From CAZLYK01 sp964563495 (lineage in GTDB: Bacteria; Acidobacteriota; Blastocatellia; RBC074), in the NCBI GenBank assembly GCA_964563495.1, contig CAZLYK010000096.1, positions 1 through 19,604 on the forward strand: DNA of 19,604 nucleotides. The letters run 5' to 3'. The position numbers and the translations under genes were made by a program. The notes beneath the pieces were generated by a model, which was not told the DNA's origin, ran no database searches, and saw nothing but the letters and a program-made list of their open reading frames with translations. Numbering within the stretch: the first letter of the stretch is position 1; every line of letters begins with the position of its first letter. Shown piece by piece: positions 1-7,729 of this stretch.

Positions 1-28
1 TGTGCGACCGCGAGGACGCGGTCGCACA
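1..28. repeat. Perfect hairpin at window edge
   Basis: Bases 1-12 (TGTGCGACCGCG) are the exact inverse complement of bases 17-28, with the loop AGGA. This 12-bp GC-rich stem begins at the first base of the window, so it may extend further left. No T-tract follows directly; the nearest run of T is at 54-59. It could be the terminator or 3' structure of an unseen upstream gene, or a dispersed repeat. The function is not determined. Confidence 0.5.
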
Positions 29-69
29 AACGTGAAACTTGCTATAAACGGGATTTTTTCTACTTTGTA

Positions 70-124
70 TTTAATCCTGTAGAAATCCTCTTAATCCTGT
101 CTATTTTCTTCTTTGATCTGCCTC
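70..124. repeat. Palindromic intergenic element, copy 1 (right half)
   Basis: This is a half-element. It carries the three spaced ATCCT blocks of the family and ends in AATCCTGTCTATT at about 92-104. It matches the right arm of the full copy at 15760-15795 almost base for base: AATCCTG, YAGAAATCCTCT, YAATCCTGTCTATT. The flank TTTTCTTCTTTGRTCTGC (103-120) is shared with the copy at 3848-3881, so the repeat unit is longer than the palindrome itself in these two copies. A left arm is not recognisable. It lies in the leader of the glycosyltransferase-like gene. Confidence 0.75.
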
Positions 125-140
125 TTCGAGTGAAAAGACG

Positions 141-1952
141 ATGCGTGTTTTTATCAACAAACAAGATCTCAAAGCCATGGTTTTGCTGGGATTGCTCTTC
201 GTGCTCATGGTTGCCGGGTCGTGGCAGCGGTGGACTCAGCCGATTATCGACCACGGGCGCGAAATGAATCTGCCGGCCAGGATTCTGGCCGGCGAGCAGT
301 TATATGCCGACGTGCAGTATCTTTACGGCCCGTTCGCGCCGTATTTCAATGCCGCGCTTTATTACATTTTTGGCGTCAGGCTGGCGGTCCTGCACGCGGC
401 CGGTGCGCTATGCGGCGCGCTGATCATTCTGATTGCCTATTGGCTCTCGCGCCGGTTGATGTCAGTCTGGGAATCGGCGCTCGTCGCCGGGATGGTGATC
501 GTGGTTTGTGCAGTTAAATCAACCGCCAACTACATCTCTCCGTATTCATTTGCCGCCCTCTATGCGCTGGTCTTCGCGCTCCTCTCCCTGGTCGCGGTCG
601 TGCGTTATCTGGAAAGCGGAAGGGGCTACTGGATGCCGATAGCCGGTGCGCTTGTCGGACTGACGCTGATCACAAAGCTCGAAGTCTCAGGTGCATCGAT
701 GGCAGTCGCCCTGACCGCGATCGGGCTGCGCAGCCTCGGCGACCGCAGGTTGCACTGGCGTGACCTGATCCTCTTCGCCCTTCCTTTGATCGTTATTTCG
801 GGCGGCGTCCTCGGCTTGATTCTCACTCGCGTTTCATGGCGCACGCTGCTTGACGAGAATCACATCTTTTTCAGTAACATGCCGCCGCAGCTCTATTATT
901 TCAACCAGTCCATCAGCGGGTTGCTCGAATGGCGCATATCTCTCTGGTTCACCCTGGCCGGTGTCTGCTCCTATGGTATCTGGTTAGCCGGCAGCGCGAT
1001 CGTAGGGATGGTTTCCGGCAGACGGCTGGATGGCAGGTTGTGGCTCAAATCGCTGGCCTGGGCCATCTCGTCACTCGGTCTTTACCAGTTGATTACCAGT
1101 ACTTTCAATTTCAAGATCGATCCCACGCCGCTGGCGGCGGCGCCGATCATTCTCCCGGTTCTGATTCTGAGCCTCGGCGGGTGCGCGTTAAAAGCCTGGA
1201 TTGAAAAACGATCGATCCCGATCGAACTGAAAATCGCGCTGCTGGTTGTGGTATTTGCCCAAGTCTCGATCTTGCGCGTGATCCTCAATGTGACAGGGGC
1301 GTCGCCTTATACCCCGTTCTTTATCCCGACGGTTCTGGTCATCATCATCTACCTGCTCTTCCGCACATGGCCCGCCCTTTTCACGGCGCGGGTAGAGATT
1401 CAAGACCGGGTTCGAACCGGCGCGATGATCCTGATTGGGGTCATGATCCTCGGGACAGGGGTCAATTCGATCTACCGGCTGCGCACTCGCCACAATTATC
1501 AGATCAGTGCGCCGCGCGGTCGATTCCTGACCGAGGCTCCAATCGGCCAGCCTTTATCGGCGGCCATCCAGTTCGTGCGTGAGCGAACTTCGCCAGATCA
1601 AGAGGTCCTGACACTCCCTCAAGCGACGTCCATCAACTTTCTGGCTGAGCGCCGCTACCCTTTTCGCGAAGAGATTCTTCACCCGGGGTTTGTCACCGGC
1701 GAGCACGAAAAGCACTACATAGAGTTGATCAAAAAGCGGCGATACCCCTTAATTCTGGTGGTCAACCTGCTAACCCCGGAATTTCGCGACCGCATCTTCG
1801 GTGTCGACTACAATCAGGAATTGATGAGCTGGATCGAATCCAACTATCAATTGACCACGAGGTTCGATTCGGATTGGAGCAAGGGTTTGAAGATGGGTGA
1901 TCAGCTATTCTTCATCCTGGCGTACGAGCCCAAATCAACCGGAGTAGACTAG
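141..1952 (+). CDS. Polytopic membrane glycosyltransferase-like protein (GT39/ArnT/PMT type)
   Basis: This 603-residue integral membrane protein has about ten or more hydrophobic segments between residues 12 and 440, followed by a soluble C-terminal domain (about 450-603). The first extracytoplasmic loop carries DHGRE (37-41), then the pattern LPARILAGEQLYADVQYLYG. An acidic residue in loop 1 is the catalytic signature of lipid-phosphate-sugar-dependent (GT-C fold) glycosyltransferases such as ArnT and the PMTs, which move a sugar from a polyprenyl carrier outside the inner membrane. Acceptor and donor cannot be told from the sequence. The start at 141 has only a weak GAAAAG upstream; ATG at 177 (Met13) is an alternative that keeps the first membrane helix. 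A hairpin follows the stop codon, so this gene may end its own transcript. The fold assignment is fairly safe; the enzymatic role is inferred. Confidence 0.72.
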   Translation: MRVFINKQDLKAMVLLGLLFVLMVAGSWQRWTQPIIDHGREMNLPARILAGEQLYADVQYLYGPFAPYFNAALYYIFGVRLAVLHAAGALCGALIILIAYWLSRRLMSVWESALVAGMVIVVCAVKSTANYISPYSFAALYALVFALLSLVAVVRYLESGRGYWMPIAGALVGLTLITKLEVSGASMAVALTAIGLRSLGDRRLHWRDLILFALPLIVISGGVLGLILTRVSWRTLLDENHIFFSNMPPQLYYFNQSISGLLEWRISLWFTLAGVCSYGIWLAGSAIVGMVSGRRLDGRLWLKSLAWAISSLGLYQLITSTFNFKIDPTPLAAAPIILPVLILSLGGCALKAWIEKRSIPIELKIALLVVVFAQVSILRVILNVTGASPYTPFFIPTVLVIIIYLLFRTWPALFTARVEIQDRVRTGAMILIGVMILGTGVNSIYRLRTRHNYQISAPRGRFLTEAPIGQPLSAAIQFVRERTSPDQEVLTLPQATSINFLAERRYPFREEILHPGFVTGEHEKHYIELIKKRRYPLILVVNLLTPEFRDRIFGVDYNQELMSWIESNYQLTTRFDSDWSKGLKMGDQLFFILAYEPKSTGVD

Positions 1953-1980
1953 GGAGGGACGCCCGCCCTCCCAGGCTTTT
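1952..1980 (+). terminator. Probable intrinsic terminator after the glycosyltransferase-like gene
   Basis: GGGAGGG (1952-1958) pairs with CCCTCCC (1966-1972) across a 7-nt loop, and AGGCTTTT follows. The stem starts at the last base of the TAG stop codon. The T-run is short (four) and offset by four bases, so termination may be partial and the RDD gene 17 nt downstream could still be co-transcribed. Confidence 0.4.
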
Positions 1981-1996
1981 CTGAGGAGTTGAAATT

Positions 1997-2434
1997 ATGA
2001 TAAATGCTGGTTTTTTTCGGCGTTTGATAGCGTGGCTGATCGATCATGTGATCCTCTCCGTCATCAGCCTGGCCATCTCTATCATCTTCGGCGCCCCGAT
2101 CGGAGTGACGAAGATTTTTGACAACTCATTCTTTGCCATGATCGGCGCGATCTTATCGTCAGTCCTCATCCTGATCTTGTTCTTCCTACAATTTCTCTAT
2201 TTTGGCTTCTTCTGGAGCAAGGATGGGCAATCGATCGGCAAGCGGATGATGGGGATAAAAGTTATCAGGTTTAACGGGCATTATCTCAGTTTCATAGCCG
2301 CGGGGCTGCGGGGAACGCTCGGATACTGGCTGAGTGGGCTGATCTTCAGCCTCGGTTATATCTGGGCGGCTCTAGACCCCAGATGCGAAGCCTGGCACGA
2401 TAAGATCTTCAGCACCTGGGTGATTCGTGCGTAG
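1997..2434 (+). CDS. RDD family membrane protein
   Basis: This 145-residue protein matches the RDD family layout. An N-terminal helix carries the Arg and Asp (RRLIAWLIDH, residues 9-18). A second hydrophobic stretch covers about 45-75, then a conserved loop DGQSIGKRMMGIKVI. A final segment ends in DPRCEAWHDKIFSTWVIR, which holds the second family Asp and the typical DR.AWHDK-like ending. RDD proteins are small inner-membrane proteins; some have been linked to Na+/H+ exchange, but most have no proven role. GAGGAG (1983-1988) lies 8 nt before the ATG and supports this start. Length is normal for the family. Neighbouring MscL could suggest an osmotic or ionic context, but that is only proximity. 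Confidence 0.88.
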   Translation: MINAGFFRRLIAWLIDHVILSVISLAISIIFGAPIGVTKIFDNSFFAMIGAILSSVLILILFFLQFLYFGFFWSKDGQSIGKRMMGIKVIRFNGHYLSFIAAGLRGTLGYWLSGLIFSLGYIWAALDPRCEAWHDKIFSTWVIRA

Positions 2435-2449
2435 TTGTTGGAAGCGTGT

Positions 2450-2511
2450 TGTCCGACAAGCTGCCGGCTCGCCGGACATTTTCCGAGAAACCTTGACGTC
2501 GCGTAGCGACG
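2450..2511. other. Two hairpins in the rdd-mscL spacer
   Basis: TGTCCG (2450-2455) pairs with CGGACA (2473-2478), with a smaller GCCGGC/GCCGG symmetry inside the loop. Next, CGTCGC (2497-2502) pairs with GCGACG (2506-2511) over the 3-nt loop GTA. No T-tract follows either one. With the hairpin at 2525-2562 they make three structured units in a 140-nt spacer. They could be 3' structure of the RDD transcript or parts of a degraded repeat. Confidence 0.4.
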
Positions 2512-2524
2512 CCCTGAAACGATT

Positions 2525-2569
2525 GCAATAACTCCCGAGCGCAAGCACTCGGGAGTTATTGCGGAGGAG
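2525..2569 (+). promoter_or_regulatory. Hairpin abutting the mscL ribosome-binding site
   Basis: GCAATAACTCCCGAG (2525-2539) and its exact inverse complement (2548-2562) form a 15-bp perfect stem with an 8-nt loop. The Shine-Dalgarno GGAGGAG (2563-2569) starts at the very next base and lies 5 nt before the mscL ATG. The upstream arm contains CTCCC, which could pair alternatively with the GGAGG of the RBS. No T-run follows, so a terminator is less likely than a 5'-UTR structure affecting translation or stability. Regulation is inferred from placement only. Confidence 0.45.
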
Positions 2570-2574
2570 AACCT

Positions 2575-2985
2575 ATGCTCAAAGAATTCAAAGAGTTCGC
2601 GATGAGAGGAAATATGGTTGACCTGGCCGTGGGTGTAATCATCGGCGCCGCTTTTGGAAAGATCGTCTCTTCTCTGGTCGATGATGTGATCATGCCGGTC
2701 ATCGGCCTGCTCGTCGGCAAAGTGGATTTCACTAACCTCTTCGTTACTTTATCTGGGCAGGCATTCAACACCCTGGAGGAAGCAAAAAAGGCTGGAGCGG
2801 CAACGCTTAATTACGGGTTGTTCATCAACAATGTCGTAAATTTCGTGATCGTCGCCTTGTCGATCTTCCTCATGATTCGCGCGCTCATGAAATTCAAGCT
2901 CCATGAGACGACTGCTCTCCCGCCGACACCCGAGGAGAAGGTCCTCATGGAAATTCGAGACATCCTTAAAGAGAGAACAAATTGA
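2575..2985 (+). CDS. mscL: Large-conductance mechanosensitive channel MscL
   Basis: This 136-residue protein has the full MscL pattern. The amphipathic N-terminus is LKEFKEFAMRGN (2-13). Next comes TM1 with VDLAVGVIIGAAFGKIVSSLV (15-35), whose Gly/Ala-rich face lines the gate, and the conserved DDVIMPVIG (36-44). A periplasmic loop containing TLNYGLFINNVVNF leads into TM2 (about 80-103). The cytoplasmic helix ends in PTPEEKVLMEIRDIL (about 116-131). The protein forms a homopentameric inner-membrane pore that opens under membrane tension and releases solutes during hypo-osmotic shock. Length is standard. GGAGGAG 5 nt upstream confirms the start and is preceded by a strong hairpin. Confidence 0.97.
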   Translation: MLKEFKEFAMRGNMVDLAVGVIIGAAFGKIVSSLVDDVIMPVIGLLVGKVDFTNLFVTLSGQAFNTLEEAKKAGAATLNYGLFINNVVNFVIVALSIFLMIRALMKFKLHETTALPPTPEEKVLMEIRDILKERTN

Positions 2986-2989
2986 CGGG

Positions 2990-3066
2990 ACCGACAAGAT
3001 TTTTTCAGGATTTGACAAGATATCGTCTGATTTCATCCTTTGAAATCATGTCAATCATGTCTATTA
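2990..3066. repeat. Palindromic intergenic element, copy 2 (diverged)
   Basis: The element starts 5 nt after the mscL stop. The left side reads GACAAGATTTTTTCAGGATT then TGACAAGATATCG; the right side ends in ATCATGTCAATCATGTCTATT. The inverse complement of the right side aligns with the left, but with many mismatches and CATGAT in place of CAGGAT. It therefore looks like an aged copy whose arms no longer match well. Confidence 0.65.
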
Positions 3067-3104
3067 TCGTTGATATCCTCAATTCATGATCAAAAGGGAG
3101 TCCA

Positions 3105-3851
3105 ATGAAACTGAAAGATAAAGTCGCCGTCATCACCGGCGCCGGATCGGGACTGGGCCGCGCCATCGCTTTGCGTTTTGCCGGCGAGGGCGGACGGATT
3201 GTCATCGCCGAACTCAACGAGGCGAAAGGCGAAGAGACCTTAAAGATGGTTCAGGCAAAGGGCGTCGAGGCTTTTGCCGTGACGACCGATGTCGGCAACT
3301 CAGAATCGGTCGCAAATCTTTTCAAGTCGATCGATGGTCACGGCTGGCCGGTCGATATCATGGTCAACAATGCCGGTAATGCCGGACAGCTGACCCCCGT
3401 CCACGAGATGACCGATGAGCAATGGCACATCGTGGTCGAGGTGCATCTGAGCGGGACGTTCTATTGCACGCGCGAAGCTGTCAGAAGGATGCTGGCTCAG
3501 GGCCGGGGCGGCGTAGTGATCAATATGAGTTCCGTCGCCGCCTTGCGCGGATTGCCGGGAGGGTCATCTTACACGGCTGCCAAAGGCGGCATTTTGTCAT
3601 TTACCAAAGGCGTAGCTCAGGAGTACGCCGGACAGGGGATCCGGGTCAACGCCATCGCCCCGGGCTGGGTAGAAACGCCGATCCTCGAAAACATCCCCGA
3701 CGCCATGCGTCCGATGATGATCGCCGGCACTCCGCTGGGGAGAATCGGCAGACCCGAAGAGATCGCCGCCGTCGCATTGTTTCTGGCCTCTGATGAATCG
3801 AGCTATCTCATCGGTCAAATGATCAGCCCGAACGGCGGCCTCTGGACTTAA
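3105..3851 (+). CDS. SDR family NAD(P)-dependent oxidoreductase (FabG-like)
   Basis: This 248-residue classical short-chain dehydrogenase has a Rossmann fold. The dinucleotide loop is TGAGSGLG (11-18). An acidic residue ends strand beta-2 (RIVIAELN, Glu36), which favours NAD over NADP. Further motifs are D62, NNAG (88-91), the catalytic Ser143, YTAAK with Tyr156 and Lys160, and APGWVETP (185-192). The usual catalytic-tetrad Asn in the alpha-4 helix (normally VNL.G.F) appears to be His114 (EVHLSGTF), as in some peroxisomal multifunctional SDRs. The substrate, probably a hydroxy/keto or hydroxyacyl compound, cannot be told. GGGAG about 5 nt before the ATG supports the start. The TAA stop falls inside a dispersed repeat (3848-3881). 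It is probably not the fatty-acid-synthesis FabG, since no acyl-carrier genes surround it. Confidence 0.9.
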   Translation: MKLKDKVAVITGAGSGLGRAIALRFAGEGGRIVIAELNEAKGEETLKMVQAKGVEAFAVTTDVGNSESVANLFKSIDGHGWPVDIMVNNAGNAGQLTPVHEMTDEQWHIVVEVHLSGTFYCTREAVRRMLAQGRGGVVINMSSVAALRGLPGGSSYTAAKGGILSFTKGVAQEYAGQGIRVNAIAPGWVETPILENIPDAMRPMMIAGTPLGRIGRPEEIAAVALFLASDESSYLIGQMISPNGGLWT

Positions 3852-3881
3852 TCCTGTCTATTTTCTTCTTTGGTCTGCTCA
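3848..3881. repeat. Palindromic intergenic element, copy 3 (right half, contains SDR stop)
   Basis: TTAATCCTGTCTATTTTC and the following TTCTTTGGTCTGC repeat the sequence at 91-120 with a single base change in this stretch. The TAA stop of the SDR gene (3849-3851) lies inside the repeat. Only the right end of the palindrome is present. The RBS AAAGGA of the next gene starts immediately after it. Confidence 0.7.
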
Positions 3882-3895
3882 AAGGAAAAACACTG

Positions 3896-5641
3896 ATGTT
3901 TCCCCGATCTCCCTTACGATGTGAAGCACGGATGCCGGCGATCATGGTCGTGGCGTTCTGTCTTTATCTTTCGGCGACCCGCTCGATAGCGGCGCAAGAT
4001 CAGGAAAAACCCACCCCCGGCGTTTACTTGCAAAAAACGGTCAGGATCGTCCCTCTAAATGCCTCCCGGGCCGTCACCAATGGGGTCAGCTTTCACCGCC
4101 GGCCCCGCTTTAAGACCGCGAACGGTGATACTCTGATCGGCTCAGCCAACGGGATCATCCGTGAAAATAGCAGCGGCGGTTTGGATTTGGTGTCCGGGAA
4201 CCTGCCCTCAAATCAGATCACGGTGGTCACGGAAGAAGAGCCTGGATTGATCTGGATCGGAACAGAGCGGGGAGCGATCCGCTATGACGGGAGAAGCAAG
4301 CCGGCGGATATCCAGTATTTTGCCGGGAAGCGGTGGCTCGCTCAGGATCGGGTGACGGCGATCGGATTCGATTCGAGATCGCCGCGAACGATCTGGATCG
4401 AAACCCCTCTCGGCGTCAGTGGGGTTACTTACCGGTCGACCACGCTCGCCGAAAAAGCCAGGGCCTTTGAGCAGCGCGTTCGATCCCGCCACCTGCGCCA
4501 CGGCCTGACCGCCAGTTCGCACCTGCGCGTCGCCGGGGACCTGGCGAGCAATCAGACAGTCTCTTCCGATAACGACGGGCTGTGGACGGCGATCTACGTG
4601 GCGGCTGAATGCTTCCGTTACAAAGTCACGGGAGAGGCGGAGGCGCGTGATTATGCACGCCAGGGGATGGAAGCGATCATGAGGCTCGAAGAGATCTCCG
4701 GGATCCCGGGCTTCCCCGCCCGCTCATTCATCAAGATCGGCGAAGACATTCAGCCGGCCGATGGCGAATGGCACAACACACCCGACGGCCAATGGCGATG
4801 GAAGGGCGATACGAGCTCGGATGAAATCGTCGGGCATTATTTCGTCTATCCAATCTATTACGACCTGGTCGCCGATGAGGCTGAGAAGCCAAAGATTCGC
4901 GCAATCATCGACCGGATAACCTCTCACATTCTCGATCACAATTATCAACTGGTCGATCTGGACGGCAAACGGACAACCTGGGGATGGTGGGGACCGGAAA
5001 CGATCTGGGAGGACCCGGATGAGACCGGCCTGCGCGCTCTTCACATCCTTTCACACCTGCGCGTCGCATATCACATGACGAAGCGGGAAAGATACAAGAC
5101 GGCATACGACGAGTTGATCAATAATCATCGCTACCACCTGCTGACGCGCAATCAAAAGATCAATTATCCGACGAGGATCAATCATTCGGATGACGAACTC
5201 GCCTTTCTCTCATATTATCCGCTGCTCCAATACGAGACCGATCCCAGGCTGCAGGAGGTCTACCGGCAAAGCCTGGAGCGCAACTGGCTGGCGGAACGAC
5301 CGGAACGCAATCCGTTGTGGAACTTCATCTATGCCATCGGCTGTGGGAGCAAGGAATTCGATCGCCAGGCCTCGATTCGGACACTGCGGGAGATCCCGAT
5401 GGATTTGATCTCATGGTCGGTCGCCAACTCTGATCGCCTCGACCTCGAGCACGATCCGCTGGCCGATCGCCAGGGGCGCGGGCAGTCGCTGGCTGTCCTC
5501 CCCTACGATGAATTGCCGATCATGAAATGGAACGGCAATCCTTATCGTCTGGACGGCGGCAACGGGGGCCTGAGCGAAGACGACGGCGCTTACTTTCTGT
5601 TGCCTTATTGGATGGGGCGTTATCATCGCTTGATCGAGTAA
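3896..5641 (+). CDS. Secreted protein with propeller-like N-terminus and alpha-toroid-like C-terminus
   Basis: This is a 581-residue exported protein. Residues 13-33 form a signal peptide ending SIAAQ, so Met13 (3932) is an alternative start. AAAGGA at 3881-3886 fits the start given here. Residues about 60-180 contain Reg_prop-like blades (GLIWIGTERGAIRYDG, 117-132; RTIWIETPLGVSGV, 164-177), as in the periplasmic sensor propellers of hybrid two-component kinases. There are too few blades for a complete propeller. Residues about 225-581 are helix-rich with aromatic and acidic clusters (DNDGLWTAIYVAAECF, WKGDTSSDEIVGHYF, TTWGWWGPE, LDGGNGGLSEDDGAYFLLPYW), suggesting an alpha/alpha-toroid of the kind seen in carbohydrate-active enzymes. 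I do not recognise an assigned family or activity. It precedes the permease by 7 nt and is probably co-transcribed with it. Confidence 0.75.
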   Translation: MFPRSPLRCEARMPAIMVVAFCLYLSATRSIAAQDQEKPTPGVYLQKTVRIVPLNASRAVTNGVSFHRRPRFKTANGDTLIGSANGIIRENSSGGLDLVSGNLPSNQITVVTEEEPGLIWIGTERGAIRYDGRSKPADIQYFAGKRWLAQDRVTAIGFDSRSPRTIWIETPLGVSGVTYRSTTLAEKARAFEQRVRSRHLRHGLTASSHLRVAGDLASNQTVSSDNDGLWTAIYVAAECFRYKVTGEAEARDYARQGMEAIMRLEEISGIPGFPARSFIKIGEDIQPADGEWHNTPDGQWRWKGDTSSDEIVGHYFVYPIYYDLVADEAEKPKIRAIIDRITSHILDHNYQLVDLDGKRTTWGWWGPETIWEDPDETGLRALHILSHLRVAYHMTKRERYKTAYDELINNHRYHLLTRNQKINYPTRINHSDDELAFLSYYPLLQYETDPRLQEVYRQSLERNWLAERPERNPLWNFIYAIGCGSKEFDRQASIRTLREIPMDLISWSVANSDRLDLEHDPLADRQGRGQSLAVLPYDELPIMKWNGNPYRLDGGNGGLSEDDGAYFLLPYWMGRYHRLIE

Positions 5642-5648
5642 TACTCAG

Positions 5649-7055
5649 ATGAGCAACAAGAATCAGACATCATCATCGACCGCTGGGGGATACCGGCTAC
5701 GCCGCGCGCTCGGAGTTTGGGGGGCGACGGCGTTCGTCATCACCAATATGATCGGAACGGGGATCTTCACCGTGCCTGCTTTCGTCAGAACCGCGACGGG
5801 AAATGGTCTGGCTGCTCTCGCGGTATGGGCGGTGGGAGCGGGTCTGGCGCTTTCTGGGGCGCTCTGTTACGCGGAGCTGTCGACTCGCATGCCGGCGGCC
5901 GGCGGCGAGTATCACTATCTCTCAAGAATTTATGGCCGGATCTGGGGTTTTTTGAGCGGGTGGATCTCTTTCCTGGTGGGTTTTTCGGCGGCGATCGCCG
6001 CGTCGTCGCTCGGGGCAACGGCTTACGCGGCGATGGTCTTTGGTTGGAATGCCAATGCTCCATTGATTGAGGGCCTGGGGATAACGCAAGGCGGAGCGGC
6101 GGCGGCGTTCCTGGTCGCTTGCCTGGCGCTGTTTCACTCGACCGGCGTGCGGCCGAGCGGCAGATTGCAAACCATCATCGCCGGCCTGGTCGTTGCGGCG
6201 ATCCTGCTCTTTGTTTTCTCAGGACTGGCCACGGGGCGGGGCAATTGGCAAGGCGTAACGGGGGGATCCGAATCTACGGGGTTGTGGTGGGTCGCTTTAA
6301 TTCAGGTGAGCTTCGCCTACAGCGGATGGAATGCAGCGGCTTATCTGGCCGGCGAGGTGACGAACCCTCGCTACACGCTCCCACGGGCTTTGATCGGCGG
6401 CACCCTGATAGTGGCGATCCTCTATTTGGGGTTGAATCTCCTGTTTCTATATGCCATGCCGGCCGATTCCTGGCAGGCGCAAGTCGCCGTGGGTAAGCTT
6501 GCAGCGGAAAGACTATTCGGCCCGACCGGCGCCACCGTCGTCAGCACGATCATTACCCTGACGATTATCGGCTCGGTCAGCGCCATGACTGCGGCGGGGC
6601 CTCGTGTCTATTACGCCATGGCGAGAGACGGGCTCGCGCCATCGATCTTTGGAAGAATCGGAAGACATGGGGGAGCGCCAACGATCTCGATCCTCGCACA
6701 GGCGGTTGCAGCCATGCTGCTCGCGCTTACCGGAGCATTTGAAAACCTGTTGATCTATGCCGGATCAGCCCTCTCAATGATGGCTGCGCTCACCGTCGCC
6801 GGGATCTGGGTGGCGACGAAAAAGCAGAAACTGGCCTCCTCGCAATTCTTCCGCACCCCCGGATATCCGGTGACCCCCGCGATCTTTCTATTGCTCGAAG
6901 CAACGGCAATTTTCCAGGGCTTGAAAGAACGCCCGCTACCGACCGGAGCAGCGGTATTAACCATTCTGGCAGGCATTGGCGTCTTTTTTATCGCCCGTTC
7001 GCTGGGATGGCTGAAAAACACTCAACTAACCTCACTCGAAGGAGAGTCCATATGA
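5649..7055 (+). CDS. APC superfamily amino acid permease
   Basis: This 468-residue polytopic inner-membrane protein has about 12 hydrophobic segments. The diagnostic APC TM1 is LGVWGATAFVITNMIGTGIF (21-40), with the unwound glycine-rich substrate-binding motif IGTGIF. Conserved TM2/TM3 features follow (CYAELSTRMPAAGGEYHYL, then the YGRIWGFLSGW loop), and TM6 carries SFAYSGWNAAAYLAGE. This pattern is typical of LAT/SLC7-like amino acid transporters. Substrate, and whether it is an exchanger or a proton symporter, cannot be assigned. The start is 7 nt after the preceding stop. The TGA stop overlaps the ATG of the next gene as ATGA (7052-7055), indicating translational coupling with the exported methyltransferase. 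Confidence 0.92.
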   Translation: MSNKNQTSSSTAGGYRLRRALGVWGATAFVITNMIGTGIFTVPAFVRTATGNGLAALAVWAVGAGLALSGALCYAELSTRMPAAGGEYHYLSRIYGRIWGFLSGWISFLVGFSAAIAASSLGATAYAAMVFGWNANAPLIEGLGITQGGAAAAFLVACLALFHSTGVRPSGRLQTIIAGLVVAAILLFVFSGLATGRGNWQGVTGGSESTGLWWVALIQVSFAYSGWNAAAYLAGEVTNPRYTLPRALIGGTLIVAILYLGLNLLFLYAMPADSWQAQVAVGKLAAERLFGPTGATVVSTIITLTIIGSVSAMTAAGPRVYYAMARDGLAPSIFGRIGRHGGAPTISILAQAVAAMLLALTGAFENLLIYAGSALSMMAALTVAGIWVATKKQKLASSQFFRTPGYPVTPAIFLLLEATAIFQGLKERPLPTGAAVLTILAGIGVFFIARSLGWLKNTQLTSLEGESI

Positions 7056-7729
7056 GAAGGCTGAGAACCATCATTTTTGTTGCCCTGATCTGCCTTTCGG
7101 GAACAGCCGATCGCCCATTTTCGGCTATCTACGCTCATCCGGACAGCACCACCTCGACTCAACAGGCGCAGCCGCGCCGTGATCCGGAAGAATACATCAA
7201 GCTGCTCGAATCCGAGCGCCGCGTCGAAGCGCTCCAGGTCCCTCGCGTAATTGAGAGCCTGAAGGTCGGGTCGGGCGACAAGATTGCCGACATCGGATCG
7301 GGATCGGGCCTCTTCACTCGCCCGCTCGCGAAAAAGACCGGAAACAAAGGGCTGGTTTATGCGATAGACATCGACCCGGCGCTGCTCAAACACGTCGAGC
7401 AAACAGCTCGGCAGGAAAAGCTCGTCAATGTTAAAACTATCCTGGCGGCCGAAGACGATCCAAAACTGCCCGAACCGGTCGACCTGATCGTGATCATCGA
7501 CACGCTTCATCACATCAAAAATCAGGACGTCTATTTGAAAACGATCAAAAAATATCTGCGTCAGGACGGGCGGATCGCGATCATCGATTTCAGCAAGACC
7601 TGGCCCGCCGGGCACGAGCAGATGAAATATACGCTCGACGATCTGCATGGCTGGACCAAAGCCGCCGGGCTTGTCCGGGTCGAGTCATTCGATTTTCTCG
7701 AAAACGACTTTTTTGTGGTCTACAAGTAA
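7052..7729 (+). CDS. Exported class I SAM-methyltransferase-fold protein
   Basis: This 225-residue protein starts at ATG 7052, preceded by GAAGGAGAG. An upstream in-frame ATG at 7007 lies inside the permease gene and lacks an RBS. Residues 1-28 look like a signal peptide (MRRLRT, a hydrophobic core, then ...SAIYAHP), followed by a linker rich in Ser, Thr and Gln. The methyltransferase fold begins near residue 60. Motif I is ADIGSGSGLFTRPLA (79-93), and the motif II acidic residue is in AIDIDP (104-109). IIDTLHHI (148-155) follows, then a post-motif strand GRIAIIDF (173-180). SAM is cytosolic, so an exported SAM enzyme is unexpected. Either the N-terminus is an anchor leaving the domain inside, or the fold has another use. 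Methyl acceptor unknown. Similar leader-bearing proteins are known to me from other Acidobacteria-like genomes. Confidence 0.85.
   Translation: MRRLRTIIFVALICLSGTADRPFSAIYAHPDSTTSTQQAQPRRDPEEYIKLLESERRVEALQVPRVIESLKVGSGDKIADIGSGSGLFTRPLAKKTGNKGLVYAIDIDPALLKHVEQTARQEKLVNVKTILAAEDDPKLPEPVDLIVIIDTLHHIKNQDVYLKTIKKYLRQDGRIAIIDFSKTWPAGHEQMKYTLDDLHGWTKAAGLVRVESFDFLENDFFVVYK

Noticed and set aside
43..48. TATAAA as a promoter for the glycosyltransferase-like gene
   Set aside because: No -35 resembling TTGACA at 16-18 nt upstream; the hairpin at 1-28 occupies that position.
7007..7051. Longer methyltransferase start at 7007
   Set aside because: It lies inside the permease gene without an RBS, whereas ATG 7052 has GAAGGAGAG and an ATGA overlap and exposes a clean signal peptide.
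7022..7648. 208-codon antisense frame opposite the methyltransferase
   Set aside because: No recognisable domain or start signal; the codon pattern mirrors the sense gene in this GC-rich stretch.
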